64,000 nucleotides of DNA from Apiotrichum sp. Y4204 (lineage: Eukaryota > Basidiomycota > Tremellomycetes > Trichosporonales > Trichosporonaceae), in NCBI GenBank assembly GCA_025531455.1, contig JAMYHL010000078.1, forward strand, positions 62,001 to 126,000, written 5' to 3'. This document shows positions 36,825 through 47,873 of this stretch, piece by piece. The notes beneath the pieces were generated by a model. That model had not been told where the DNA came from, did not search any database, and worked only from the letters and a program-made list of their open reading frames with translations. Positions within the stretch are counted from its first letter, which is position 1, and the number at the start of each line of letters is the position of its first letter. Made by a program: the position numbers and the translations under genes.

Positions 36825-39800
36825 ACACCCCTCTAATGGGCTCCACTGCCTGAAGACACCGCAGTGGTGAGGACCTCGTCCTCTGTTTCACACTTTCCGT
36901 TTCAAGATTCTCTTTCGCGTCCCCTTCAATTTCTTCCGACTGCATAAATCGTTTTTTCGCCCATTCAGCATTGCAAGCATTTCGTGTTCACGCGTCCCTA
37001 CAACAACAAACAATTTTGGCACATTCCATTTCCCCCAGTTTTCAGCGCACAACAACACAATCAACCCTGCATGGTTTTGATAATCAACCGCGGCGCTGGT
37101 CGCAGAACGAAATGGACGTTACAACAACAACGCATCCCGAGCACGCTTGCTCCCCGCTGTGGGGCGTCACCTCAAACAGCCGATACCCCTTCTCCCTTCA
37201 CACGTGTACGATAAACGATAGAACAACCGGGCACCCTATTTCATGCGATTCCCCAGACCAACAAGCCCACAAGATGGCGACAAGGCACAGCCATTTATTA
37301 TGTACACACCACACCATCCATTTTAGAGTGAGCATTGTGCCGACCCCCCGCTGTCTGGTATTATTATAGGGAATTAGAGACTGGGCAAAGAGACGCTAGA
37401 GGCTTAGAGTGATAGATTATGATCCAGAAAGCCTCAGTTGGCGTTTTGTAGCCCCTCCACACGTATGAATAGCGTGCACATGATTACATCGAGCGGAGCA
37501 GTGGCGGTTGCAAGAATGATGTTGACGATGCTATGATATCCATGTCCTGGGGGCACTCTTTTCCAATGTGCTCGCCCAGTTGCAACGTCTTCAGTTGCGA
37601 CAAATAAACACCTCTTGCCAGAGGCCAACCCATGCGCCCACCAAAAGGAGAGCTGAGCGGCAGAGGCCGCCGGAGAACAAGCATCAAAGGTGGGCGCGGG
37701 ACTGGAACCGGCTGCAGATCCGGGCATCAGAGGCACAAAACAGAAAGGATGGATCGAAACAGTGGAGAGGTATGCCGTCTTTGCCGAGTTGCATACCGAG
37801 ACCGTGGGCGGGGCGTGTCGGTCGAGATCCATGCAACGAACAGCACAAGGTCGACTTGTTTCAACGAAATAGCGAACGCCAAGTTACAAGTGCGACTCAC
37901 GACCGGCAATTCCGCGGGGCCAAGAGACCGCAGACTAACCAGTCTTGGCATGATCGACAGGGTACAGCATAACGGGAGAAAGCAGTGGAGCAATGGGCAA
38001 TGAGGCAATGAGGCAATGGAGATGGACTCTTGGGTGGCCCGAGTGGTCCACATGGGCTGGTTAGTACCACGATACCACACTGGGCGTCATGGGCTATCCC
38101 GCTCCCGTCCCGGCCGGTGGTGTCACTGTACATCACTGTAGTACGCAGTGCACATTGCTTTGGGATCCGACCGACAAAACAGGCATGGAAAGGGATCTCG
38201 GTATGCGGAGCAGGTGTGCGGCGCAGCTCATCGTGAGCAGCAGGAAAGTAGGAATTCCGATTCCAGTTACATTCTCACTACCTGTGCCTCAGAACCGCCC
38301 TCCGTGGCGCCGTGGCTCCGCGCTGTGTGCGGCCGCGCCGATCGCCACAGTGCAAAACCGTACAGAAATTTCAAGATTGTTGCGCCAGGCGCGCCAGGGA
38401 TAGCCGCATGGGCTCGCACAATGCACCCCCCTCTATGGCCCCAATGGCCCCGTGGAACCCTGGTTCCCATGTTCCCTGTTCTGCTCCGTGGAACATCTGT
38501 CCGCGCCGGCGGGCTGGCGGCCCGGTGATGACGCAGGCCGCAGGCCGCAAGCTCGGCGCCTCGCTTTTGCTCGCTCGCCGCCTCGGACTGCGAGTGTGCC
38601 GTAATGTGACATACGCTTGCCATTGTTCCCAAAGATTCAGAGAAGGGGAACGGCTCTGCTTTTTGGCTATAGCTTTGCGATTCGCGAGCTTCTGGAAGAG
38701 AAGAGAAAAAAATGTGCACGTGCTAGCCTCTCTGGGATACCGCTTGGCCGCTTGGTCGCTTGATCACAGGAGCTCATGGGTCATTGGATCATGCCCTCGG
38801 CGCTCGGCGTACGCCCCCCGACCTCCGACGTTTCGTCCGCCGGGCGTCGCGCTAGCAACACTAGCACCGAGCGCTCGGCCAATTCTGGTGCATGGATATG
38901 GTATTGGACGCTGTCCAGAGGGTCTGCAGCGGAGGAGTATTCTGCCCATCCCCTTCTCACTTGCCTCCACTCCCCACCCCCCACTCCCTCCGCTCCGAAG
39001 CCCCGCACATCGACACGCGCTCGCCTGACATTTCCCTCGGCCTCGAATTGGGTACTGGCTAGCTGGCTCGAACTGGAAACTGGGTCTGCAATCTCGATCT
39101 CTGATCTACAACGAGGCGACTACCCCGCCGACACTCTAGCGCTTACCCCTCACACCCCAACGGTCTCTCACTTGCCGCCACCACGCGGTCTGTGCGTCCC
39201 GCGTCCCCCTTGCTGCGCCTGCTCTGTCCTCCCGACCCAGAGACAACCACTCGGCCACTGAGACATTAGGCCCCACTAGCCTGTGTCAGCTCTGTGCTTC
39301 GGATAGACGCAAAGGTAAACCCGGGAACCCGGAGCCGAAACCAACAGCGAGGAGAGAAACGAGCAAGCGTGTATGCTTACAGCCTGCCGGCTGGTAGCTA
39401 CTAGCTGTTATATCGTAACGAAACACGCGAGCTTAGTGTGAGTCGAGGACGAGAAACAGAACAAACGGCATTGAGAAAAGGAGTGTAGGGTAGTGAATGA
39501 TTGTGGTGAAAGTGAATTGATTGTGGGTGTGAAAAACAATCAATCCCCTCGCGTCCATCATCACACTGCACTTCTCTCTATCCACATCTCCATTTTGCTT
39601 CTGCTTCTCGAGTCATTCCACACGGGTCAACCACTGTCGCTTCCACCGTCACTCCCTTTCTCGCTCGACACCGCGCCGCCAGCCGTCGCGACTCCCCCGA
39701 TCACACCCACGATCACTCCGCGCCAACTACCGTTCCTTATCCGTCGGCACGCGAGCCCATACAACGCCCCCATCTCATCGCATTCTCATCGTCATCCTCA

Positions 39801-40051
39801 TTTCCGATTGTTACTGCGCGCTGCCCGAACCAGCAGCGCCGCCGACGCCGACGCTTGCATCTCCCCCGGCCTCGCGGCAGCTTATCTCTATTATCTTTCT
39901 CCGCGGAACGCAAACTCAGCTGGATCTCCGAAACGCAAGGCCCAAGGCACCGGCCGACGCAGCACCCGCTGAGCAAAATCTCCTCCGCTGGAAGCTCTAC
40001 CTCTCACCAGCTTGCAGCTTCTAGTTTCCTGCTGCCTGCTCGCCCCTCGCC
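36825..40051. other. Intergenic region downstream of DED1 (3.2 kb)
   Basis: DED1 3' UTR, then sequence without recognisable genes. Includes a (GGCAATGA)3 repeat at about 37995-38019 and a hairpin at 39516-39544. A CT-rich stretch at 39545-40050 is probably the promoter/5' UTR of the next gene. Open frames such as 38312-39028 (+) have non-coding composition. Confidence 0.5.
39516..39544. repeat. Perfect 9-bp inverted repeat (hairpin, 11-nt loop)
   Basis: ATTGATTGT at 39516-39524 and its exact complement ACAATCAAT at 39536-39544. It lies about 510 bp upstream of the membrane-protein start and could be a regulatory DNA site or an RNA hairpin in a long 5' UTR. Confidence 0.6.
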
Positions 40052-42646
40052 ATGAGGGCACGGCTCGCCGCCACGCTGGGGCTCCTCGCCCTCCGGGTGC
40101 GCGCCGGCTACATCACGGTCGGCATGGATTCGTATGTGTTGCAAGCTGTGCAAGTAGCTGGAGCTGATCCCAGGCCGCACCAGTGTAAAAACAGCACAGT
40201 TCAGTGGTACGGCGACGAGGGGCCGTACCATCTCCTCCTCACTCCGGTGCGTGGCGACGGGATTTGCAGGTTGCAAGGGATCATGCTCACATCGCAGACG
40301 CAATTCGTGTCCCACGGATATAATGTACGTTCCGGGGCGTCGCCAAGTCATTGCTGTGCGCCCATGGCGATGGCATATACGACAATGCTCAGCGCGCATC
40401 TCGACGCGCTGGCCTCCGATTCGCGCTTTACTGTCAGCAGCACTAACCCCAGGTCTGGATCCCGACTATTCCTAACGGGACGAACTCGTACACGCTCCCC
40501 ATCCGGCAGCCCGAAGGCATGCAGTTCATGGTCACGGTGTGGGGCGCAAGCGGTATCGAGTACGCAGGTACCACGGACGTGTTGAGTGAGTGTGGGAACC
40601 AGCAGCGTCGGCGCCAACTCGTCGCCTCCTGCTGCATTTACGCTGATCACAGCCGTCCTTCCGAGTAACGATACGACGTGCTTCCTCTCCGACGCAGCTA
40701 TCAACACCCTCTACACATTCGCGTTCAACATTTCCAACTCGAATGACTCATTCCCGCCGCAGTGCTCTAACCTCACCATGTCCTGGCCGACATCACTCAA
40801 GAGCGAAATCCCAATGGAGCGAAGAAGCGACGGTAGCGACGAGCGGTTGCTCGACTCTGCCGCCAATGAGGTCACCGCTGTGACTGTGGTTGGTGCTCCA
40901 AGGAGACGTCGCCAGAGCGAGAGCGTGGGGACCACGGACGTCGTTCTTATAGGCGACGACAGCGACAAGAGTAGCAGTAAAACGCAAGGCAACACCACAG
41001 TCCCTCCCACCATGTTTGGCATTATCCCCTTGGGCAACTCGTTCTCGATTCCGATTACATACTCCTCCAAGGCGAAGGGCCTTGTCGGTCTTCCGGAATC
41101 CTCACTCTCCGATGATCCCACGACGTGGACCTCGAAGGGCGTCACACACATGAACTGGACGATCAGCCTGGCCAAGGGGACGCGTTTCATTCTGGTGGCC
41201 GGTATTGGCAGTCAGCAGGAGTGGGCGTCAGGCGGATCGAGCGAAATGATGACTGTCGGACAGGGTGGATCGCAGTGCTTCCAAAACAACGACAGCGGGC
41301 CGAAAGTGACTGCAACAGGATCAAAGGGCCAGATCAGGCCAACCTCCACGCCTTCCGCCGACTCCTCGCCTCCGGCGTCTAATGCGAGAAGCACCGTTGT
41401 TGTCGTCCTTGCGTGCATCTTCTCCGTTGCGGGCACGCTGTTGTTGATCGGTTTCCTCTGGTTCTGCTGCCGTGTTCGCCGTAAACGCAAGCGCGCGACG
41501 ATAGAGGGACGCCCGAAGCCGAGTGTCCTCAACATTGCCAGTTTTGGTCGTCTCGACGCGAAACATGGTGTGCGAGTGAGGCGCGACGGCTCCGATACCC
41601 CACTGGATTTGATAAGCCCCTTTGAAGACTTCTCGGACGTCCCAACACCACCGGGCTCTGGGCGCCACCCGCCAAACCCCTACAACCCCTACGCCTCGCC
41701 GACCAGTCGCCCGGTTGCCTCCCCATCCGGGTCCGACTCGGAGCTCCTCTACCGCGACCCACACGAGCGGCCGTATGCGCACACTATCCACGGATCTATT
41801 GGCGGGTCACGCGCGTCAACTCTGTACGACGAAGGACCTTACCCACCACGACCAGTTACGATGTTTGACGACTCACCCCTCTCACCAAACTCTCCTGGAC
41901 TCGCCCAATCAACTCTCATCTCGCCTGTACGCCAGCACTCCGGGGATCGCACCGGGGACATCCGCCACGACCTCATGGGGCGACAGTCGTCGATCGACGG
42001 TCTCGTGTCGTATCCGCCCATGGCACACTCCCAGTCGATGAAGGCTGCACTTGCGCGGGGGGCAGTGTTCCGCGAACGCGAACCAGCCGTGGAAAGCGAC
42101 GACGATGACCCCAACGCACACCACTTGCACGAACTGAAGCGGGAGACCCTCGCGATGCTGGACAGCCAGCCGAATTCGCCAGTGACTGCGCTATCGTCGG
42201 CCGGAATGCAAGGTTCCTCCCACACCGGGTCCCATATCGGGTCGGGCACCAGCTCCCATGTCATCAGCCCCCTCGCTGGGTCCTCACGCGGGCCTCAGCG
42301 GGACGACGACGACGACGGTTCGACAGAGTACGTGGTGCACCGCGACGCTGGCCGTATGCCCGCGCCACGGCGCGTCCTCGAGCTGCCGCCGCGGTACGAC
42401 GAGCTCGTGTGGAACGAAGAGGCGGGTCCCGCTCTCGCTGAGATCGCGCAATCGTCCCCCGTCTCACCGGCGACACCGGCTGTTCCGACAGTGCCAGTAC
42501 CTGCGCCAGTACCCACTCCGCCGCCACGTTCACCCTCCGCAGGGCCGAGGAGTCCCGCCAGCCCCGCGAGGACGGCCAGCCCCGCGACTCCCTCGCGGCG
42601 GAGAACACCTTTGCCTACGCCGCCGACGCAACGGTCGCCGATGTAA
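40052..42646 (+). CDS. Single-pass type I membrane protein with cytosolic disordered tail (receptor-like)
   Basis: No specific family name. Five exons. Exon 1 encodes a signal peptide (MRARLAATLGLLALRVRA). The ectodomain begins SPHQCKNSTVQWYGDEGPYH. This is the Cys...W-Gly-Gly...Pro-Tyr pattern common in fungal secreted and cell-wall proteins, followed by VWIPNGTNSYTLPIRQPEG and MQFMVTVWGASG. There are many N-glycosylation sequons (NDTTC, NISNS, NLTMSW, NWTIS). A transmembrane helix (VVVVLACIFSVAGTLLLIGFLWF, about 41395-41465) is followed by a CRVRRKRKR stop-transfer and a ~400-residue Pro/Ser-rich cytosolic tail. The tail ends in SPA/TPP repeats, with many possible MAPK/CDK sites. The layout resembles wall-sensor or adhesion proteins; that is inference. 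Stop TAA 42644-42646. Confidence 0.82.
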
Positions 42647-44378
42647 GAGAAGTGCCTCTTGCTGTGGGAGGCAACCACCGCTTCCGTCCAGTTTTGGGTT
42701 CGATATCTCGGCCGACTCCACCTCCGCCGCAAGATCATTGCGCCGTCAAATCCAACGTCTCGCTTAATCTTAAACCTTGGACCGTCAATGATCTCCAGGG
42801 ACGTCCCTGTCGCCCGATGGTGCCTCCAGTCTGGATTGCACCACAACCAACAAAAATACAGCACACTCCACTAGTATGCCCCCACTCTTTTTTCCCCCTC
42901 TCTAGCAAGGACTATCTGGCCCCGCGCCGGCACCACGGACAATGTGCCCCTGTTGTAGTCTAGGTCGCGATGCACTTGTGTGACGCGTAGCGTGGAGGAG
43001 GAGCGAGTGGCGGATGGTGAATCGCAAGTGACAAGCGTCAAGGCTACTGATTGGCAAGGCGACTGACCATACATTACCGCCACTCTCAGGAGGCCACGGT
43101 CCCCTGAGCGAGGGAGACTTACGATACACCTTCGGAGTGGGGAAACCTAATTCTTCATCTCGTTAGCCCGGTGCTACAGCACCGCTGTGGTGAACAGAGC
43201 CCTCAGAGGGAACACTTCATTAGGATCATCAGGCTGCGCGCCATGGTCGACGAGTGATGACGAGCGGCCAGTGACCGACTGGACGAGTGACAAAACACCA
43301 CGCACATTCCACCAACGACGGTCACCGAGTCGACGAGTCGACGAGGAAAGCATAGCCCACCCTGCCGAGAACAACGTGAGCAACGTTATCCCCTCTGCGG
43401 GGGAATTTGCGCGGGCATCCACGGCGTGCCCTAACGGCAACGGCGTGTGTTCCGTCGGCCTCGGAATCTACCTGTTGATACCTGGGATACCTGGAGCTTC
43501 GGCTGCGTCTTGGATACACTGGGGGCTGTCAGGTGGAAATAGCTAGGATCGGGAGAACCAGAACCTTGTCTGCATCTTGTCTGCACCTGGACGTCTTCGC
43601 GACACTGTGAAAGAGACATCTCGACATCCCGACATCCCGGCAGATTGCCGCTACTCGCGTACCGTGCTCGGTGGGCTCCCGGCGGGGCATCTCACGTCTT
43701 CGGTCTCGGCTCCAGAGACATGGAGAGTGCAGGCACGCCCGGGGGATGGGAGAATACGAGGATGAGAGGATGCGAGGATGCCGGGACGTGACGGAGGTAC
43801 ATGCATGCTACGGGGCGACTGTTCCTCCATACTGAGCTGGACTCTGTTGTACTTGTGGGTGCTCACTGTGAAACGGCCCGCGGGGATCCAATACACCGGC
43901 CCCGCGCGCGGCATCCTTGCACGCCCTGCAGCGAACACGCATGTACAGTGCATATTCAGGTGCATGCGGGACACGTCTGCCCTCTGTGATTACGGCTGGC
44001 GTCACTGTCGGATCGTGATATCGTGCAATCGTGGCCCTGTCCCCCGTCCGTCTTGTGCTTGGGCTTGACGACCTTCTCCCCCCCCCTCGAAACCTCAATC
44101 TCGAACCTGTCCCCTGGCCATCACTAGCATCACTGCATCGCTCGATGGCACATGCCGGCAGACGCCGGCACGCAGTCACACCCCACGCAGTGTCCGGGCC
44201 TGCCATGCCTGCCAGCTGCCAGGTTGTGCTTGACCTGTCGGACCTGCTGGGCCTGGCAACGCTGCGTGGACGGCCAGCTGCAAACACTAGCGCTCGGAAA
44301 CAGAGGGTAAATGCAAACAAACGCACGCCAGCGAGCCAGGACCGAGAGCATGCCGAGCACCACAAGCACCACGAGCAA

Positions 44379-44405
44379 CAGCTCATGCAGCTCATGCAGC
44401 TCATG
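44379..44405. repeat. 9-nt tandem repeat (CAGCTCATG)x3
   Basis: Three perfect copies. Confidence 0.85.
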
Positions 44406-44825
44406 GCTGCAACTCGAGCACTCGAGCCTCGTCTCGGCACACACACCCAGGCACGCACAAAACCCAGTAGTGGCCTCAGTCTCGGTCGCGCCGCCTGCAA
44501 CTACGGACCTGGCGACCGTCGCCCGTCGCCCAGCTGGACCTAGACCTGAACCTGGAGAGATGGAGAGTGCTGGCAGCGGGCTCGGATGGCGATCTCATCA
44601 CAGCTCCAAGTCATCGCCGCATGCATCTCTTCGTTGTTCATCGCGCTGTCAACGACTGCTCACGACTATTCAGGACCTTTTTGTAGTGTAGACTTCCACT
44701 CACAATCCCCCCGGAACGGTATAGCACAAGACGAACCAGCAACAGCGAGCCAGCGAGCTAGCGCAGGTCGCACTCCCAAGTCGCCGTTACGCCGCTCCCC
44801 GGTCCTGCACCGCCTCGTGGCCTCG

Positions 44826-44867
44826 TCGCCCGCCGCCCGCCGCCCGCCGCCCGCCGCCCGCCGCCGC
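44826..44867. repeat. GC-rich 7-nt tandem repeat (CCGCCCG)n in presumed 5' UTR
   Basis: Five to six consecutive 7-nt CCGCCCG units, 45-86 bases upstream of the start codon at 44912. The mirror strand is G-rich (GGGCGG)n. Confidence 0.8.
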
Positions 44868-44911
44868 ATCCTACACCGAGCGACGGCCGCCTGGCGACAA
44901 CCTAAACCAAG

Positions 44912-46342
44912 ATGGAAAAGTTTGATATTGGGCAGACGCCAGACTACGACCAGTATGAGCGGGTACGTGTGGAATGGGAGCGTACTGCGCAGTGCTCTGG
45001 GCACTCTGGTGGTCCTTATATTCCAGCTGTTGACTGACCGCAGAAACGCGTGCAGCAGACGCTTCCGTCGCCGGTGGTCCGCCGCTCGCTGTTCGACCTC
45101 ATGTCGAGCACGCCGAGCGAGGAGACGGCCGGGAACGGGAAAGGCAAGGGGTGCTGCGGCGGGTGTTTCTCGTGGTGGCCGTGGCGGTGCCGGCGGCGGA
45201 AACAGCCCAGCGGCGTGGTCGACGACTACACCGGCGAGCCGCTGCGGCGTAGCCGGAGCCTGACTCTAGGGCGGAGCAGTAAGCGGAAAAACAAGACGAC
45301 GACAAAGACGCCGATCGCCGACTCGCACGCGCACGCTGCGCGCGAGAAAATGAGCCTCGACGCAGTACGCCACGCCGCCAGCACCGGCCAGTACGGCCCA
45401 AGCGCGTATCACGGCCACGGCTATTACGGAACATATGGGACATCGGGGTACGGGACGTACCGCACGTACGGGACGTACGGGAGCGTGCGGACGCTGCGGT
45501 ACCAGGCGCTGCCGAACCCGGACGACAAGTTTGGGTCGTACGGCCGCGTGGGGGGATACGAGTTTGGGACAGAGGGGTGGCGGTACGAGCGCAAGAGCCT
45601 CGAGCAGCGGCGGTGGGAGGAGCGCGAGAAGGAGGAGCGCCGCGAAAAGGCCGAGCGGAGGCGCGAGCGCAAGGCCAGCGAGGCGCGCAGCATGCGCAGT
45701 GCGCGCAGCGCGCGCACACACAGCCACGCCAGCATGCCGAGCGATGGGGGCACGAGCCGGAATACGAGCATCTCGCGCCGCCGCAAGGATAGTACCCGCG
45801 AAGATGGGGAGTCGAGGGAGGACCGGCATGAGCGCAAGGACAGTAGCCGGCGTCGCCACCGCGACCGCGACCGTGACCGTGACCGGGAAGCTCGGCGGGA
45901 CTCGCTCCCCGAGCGGCGGGACAGTACTCGGCGGGAGCATGGGAGGACGGACAGCGCGGCGTCGCGGACACCCGCGCGCACAGACAGTATGCGGAGTAAT
46001 GCGCGGAGCGAGCGCAAGGACAGCACTGCGACGATGCGGAGCGGCAAGGACAGTACTCGGAGCGGGAGTGCGCGGCGGCGAGAGCGCGAGCGTGAATACC
46101 AACACCATCACCGCGACGCTGATGCCGATGCTGAGTGGCAGCGCCTCGACCAGCGCATACGCAGTGAGAGGGAACGCCTGCCGCCGCCTCTTGAGTCCGC
46201 GTTCCGCGAACCCGGGCGCGAGGGCAGCCACTCTGCGCTTGCGGGGGCAGCGGCGAGCCCGCGTCGCCGCGGGACGAGGAGGCGCAATATCAATACCGTC
46301 CAGTACATCGACTTCTTCGAGGACCCGAATGCGAAACCGTAG
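44912..46342 (+). CDS. Uncharacterised Arg/Ser-rich low-complexity protein
   Basis: Two exons joined by an 81-nt intron (44963-45043): MEKFDIGQTPDYDQYER then KRVQQTLPSPVVRRSLFDL. About 450 residues. A Cys-rich basic patch (GCCGGCFSWWPWRCRRRK, around residues 45-62) could be an S-acylation membrane anchor. A Gly-Thr-Tyr repeat (YGTYGTSGYGTYRTYGTYGS) follows. After that is a highly charged Arg/Glu region (about 45600-46100) with repeated RKDS/RRDS/RTDS units and RDRDRDRDR. These repeats are consensus-like sites for basophilic or SR-type kinases. The conserved-looking C-terminus is RRNINTVQYIDFFEDPN. I recognise no enzyme domain. It is likely an intrinsically disordered scaffold; RNA-related or cortical roles are both guesses. 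Stop TAG 46340-46342. Confidence 0.72.
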
Positions 46343-47873
46343 GACCAGGTGAATGCGATGCCGAAGGCCTGGTCGCGACTCTGAAACGCGACTCGCGGAC
46401 GTCACGCTTCGTCTAAGCTTGCGACATCTCATTAATGTGGACGACCCTCGTTCCTCATGCACTGCCTGTCACTACGGCCACGCCTCGTTACTGCTCGCCG
46501 GTTGTGGCTAGCGTGCCGGTTGCTACCACTCGGCTCATCTCACGTCACCCGTTTCATCGGCCCACACAGCTCGCCATCTCCACCATCAGCCATCTTGTAG
46601 TCTATGTAAGATACTCATAATGCACTGGATCTCAATCTCCTCTGGGGCCCAATGTTCTGCGGACCCGGCACACCGCCCTCGTTCCAGTTAACAAGCCCGG
46701 ATCTTCTCTTCGGATCCCCGACAGAGCTGGAGCCAAACCTTGACTGTCGGCCACAGTCCAAGAAGTAAAATAAGGATGTAACAGACGGTTGAAACCGTCG
46801 AGAACGTCGAGATCACCGCCCTCTCTTCTGGAACACGACAACGCCCCTCTGGAAACTGGGCTAGTCCAGTGGTAGTTGTGCCAACCACGCGCGCATCGGG
46901 TGTACCTCCGCCGCGGTGCCGTATAACGTCCCCCAGCCGCATGTTGCGATGTAGGACTGGCGATCAGAGTTCGCAACCGAGCCTGTCCTCGTCATGGCAC
47001 CGCTCCTCTCGGCATGAGTGACATGCTAGCTGGCAGTCGAGTAGAATTGATTGCGGTGTGATGGCCATGTTGTGTCCAGCGGGCTCCGTGGCGCAGAGCG
47101 GCAGGACATCTCAAGCATCTGCGGCGACAGTGGGTACCCCGCCACGCGTCAACTGTTTGCGCATATCTGCTCTGCGGCGCGCGTCGGCGCGTGGAGCGGA
47201 CCGGGCCTCGACCCCATGAGGTCCCATGCTGCGCGGCGGTGCACCGCCGCTGCCTCGACATTCCAAGGGGGTGTAGACTTGACATCGGGGGGCATCAGGC
47301 TACTGGGTCGCCGAAGGCCCGCCGGCGTGCCTGAGGCAACACCGCTCTGCGAGGGCGCGTTCCGGGGTCGCACTGGAATGAAGCTTGTCTGCGCATGTCT
47401 GCGTCATTGTCGCTGGCCGGGTTGCTGAGCAGCAGTAACAGGTCATTGTTCGAGTGTTCTTGGGTCTGTGGGTGATACAAACGAGAGTTGAAACGTGACA
47501 CCCCCAGCAACTGTGATTATGGGGGATCTGCGGATTGGGATCTGAGGATCGACCGGATCGCGGATCGTGGATCGGCGGGCGACTCACCGGCTGCACCGTC
47601 ATGAACGCTGCACCGCCCAAACTACAGACGAACTCCAGAGACAAGATGTAAGCTGTCGTCACCTCGCAACGCGAGCTGTGGGTATATAACGCGGACAACG
47701 GGCTGGTCGCTTTGGATCCCCATGTTCTACTTTGATCCGCTGTTTAAACCATATCATTCAGCTCACGACCCTCGACGCGCTGCACTAGTCTGTGGAGACA
47801 CTCTCTCATCACCTCACGCCCCATTACGGCTACACCTCTCGGCGCTCACAGCCACCTGTCCGTCCCATCACCG
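46343..47873. other. Intergenic region (1.5 kb)
   Basis: No gene recognised. It contains a GATC-rich patch at 47525-47578 with six GATC sites in under 60 bp, then a CT-rich stretch leading into the next gene. Confidence 0.5.

Larger units (their letters stand above)
42647..44911. other. Intergenic region (2.3 kb)
   Basis: No coding sequence recognised. Low-complexity patches: CGAGTCGACGAG near 43325, GGATGAGAGGATGCGAGGATG near 43757, (CAGCTCATG)3 at 44379-44405 and the GC-rich (CCGCCCG)n at 44826-44867. Confidence 0.5.

Noticed and set aside
46855..46940. tRNA candidate (A-box-like TAGTCCAGTGG)
   Set aside because: No B box (GGTTCGANTCC) at the expected distance and no cloverleaf pairing.
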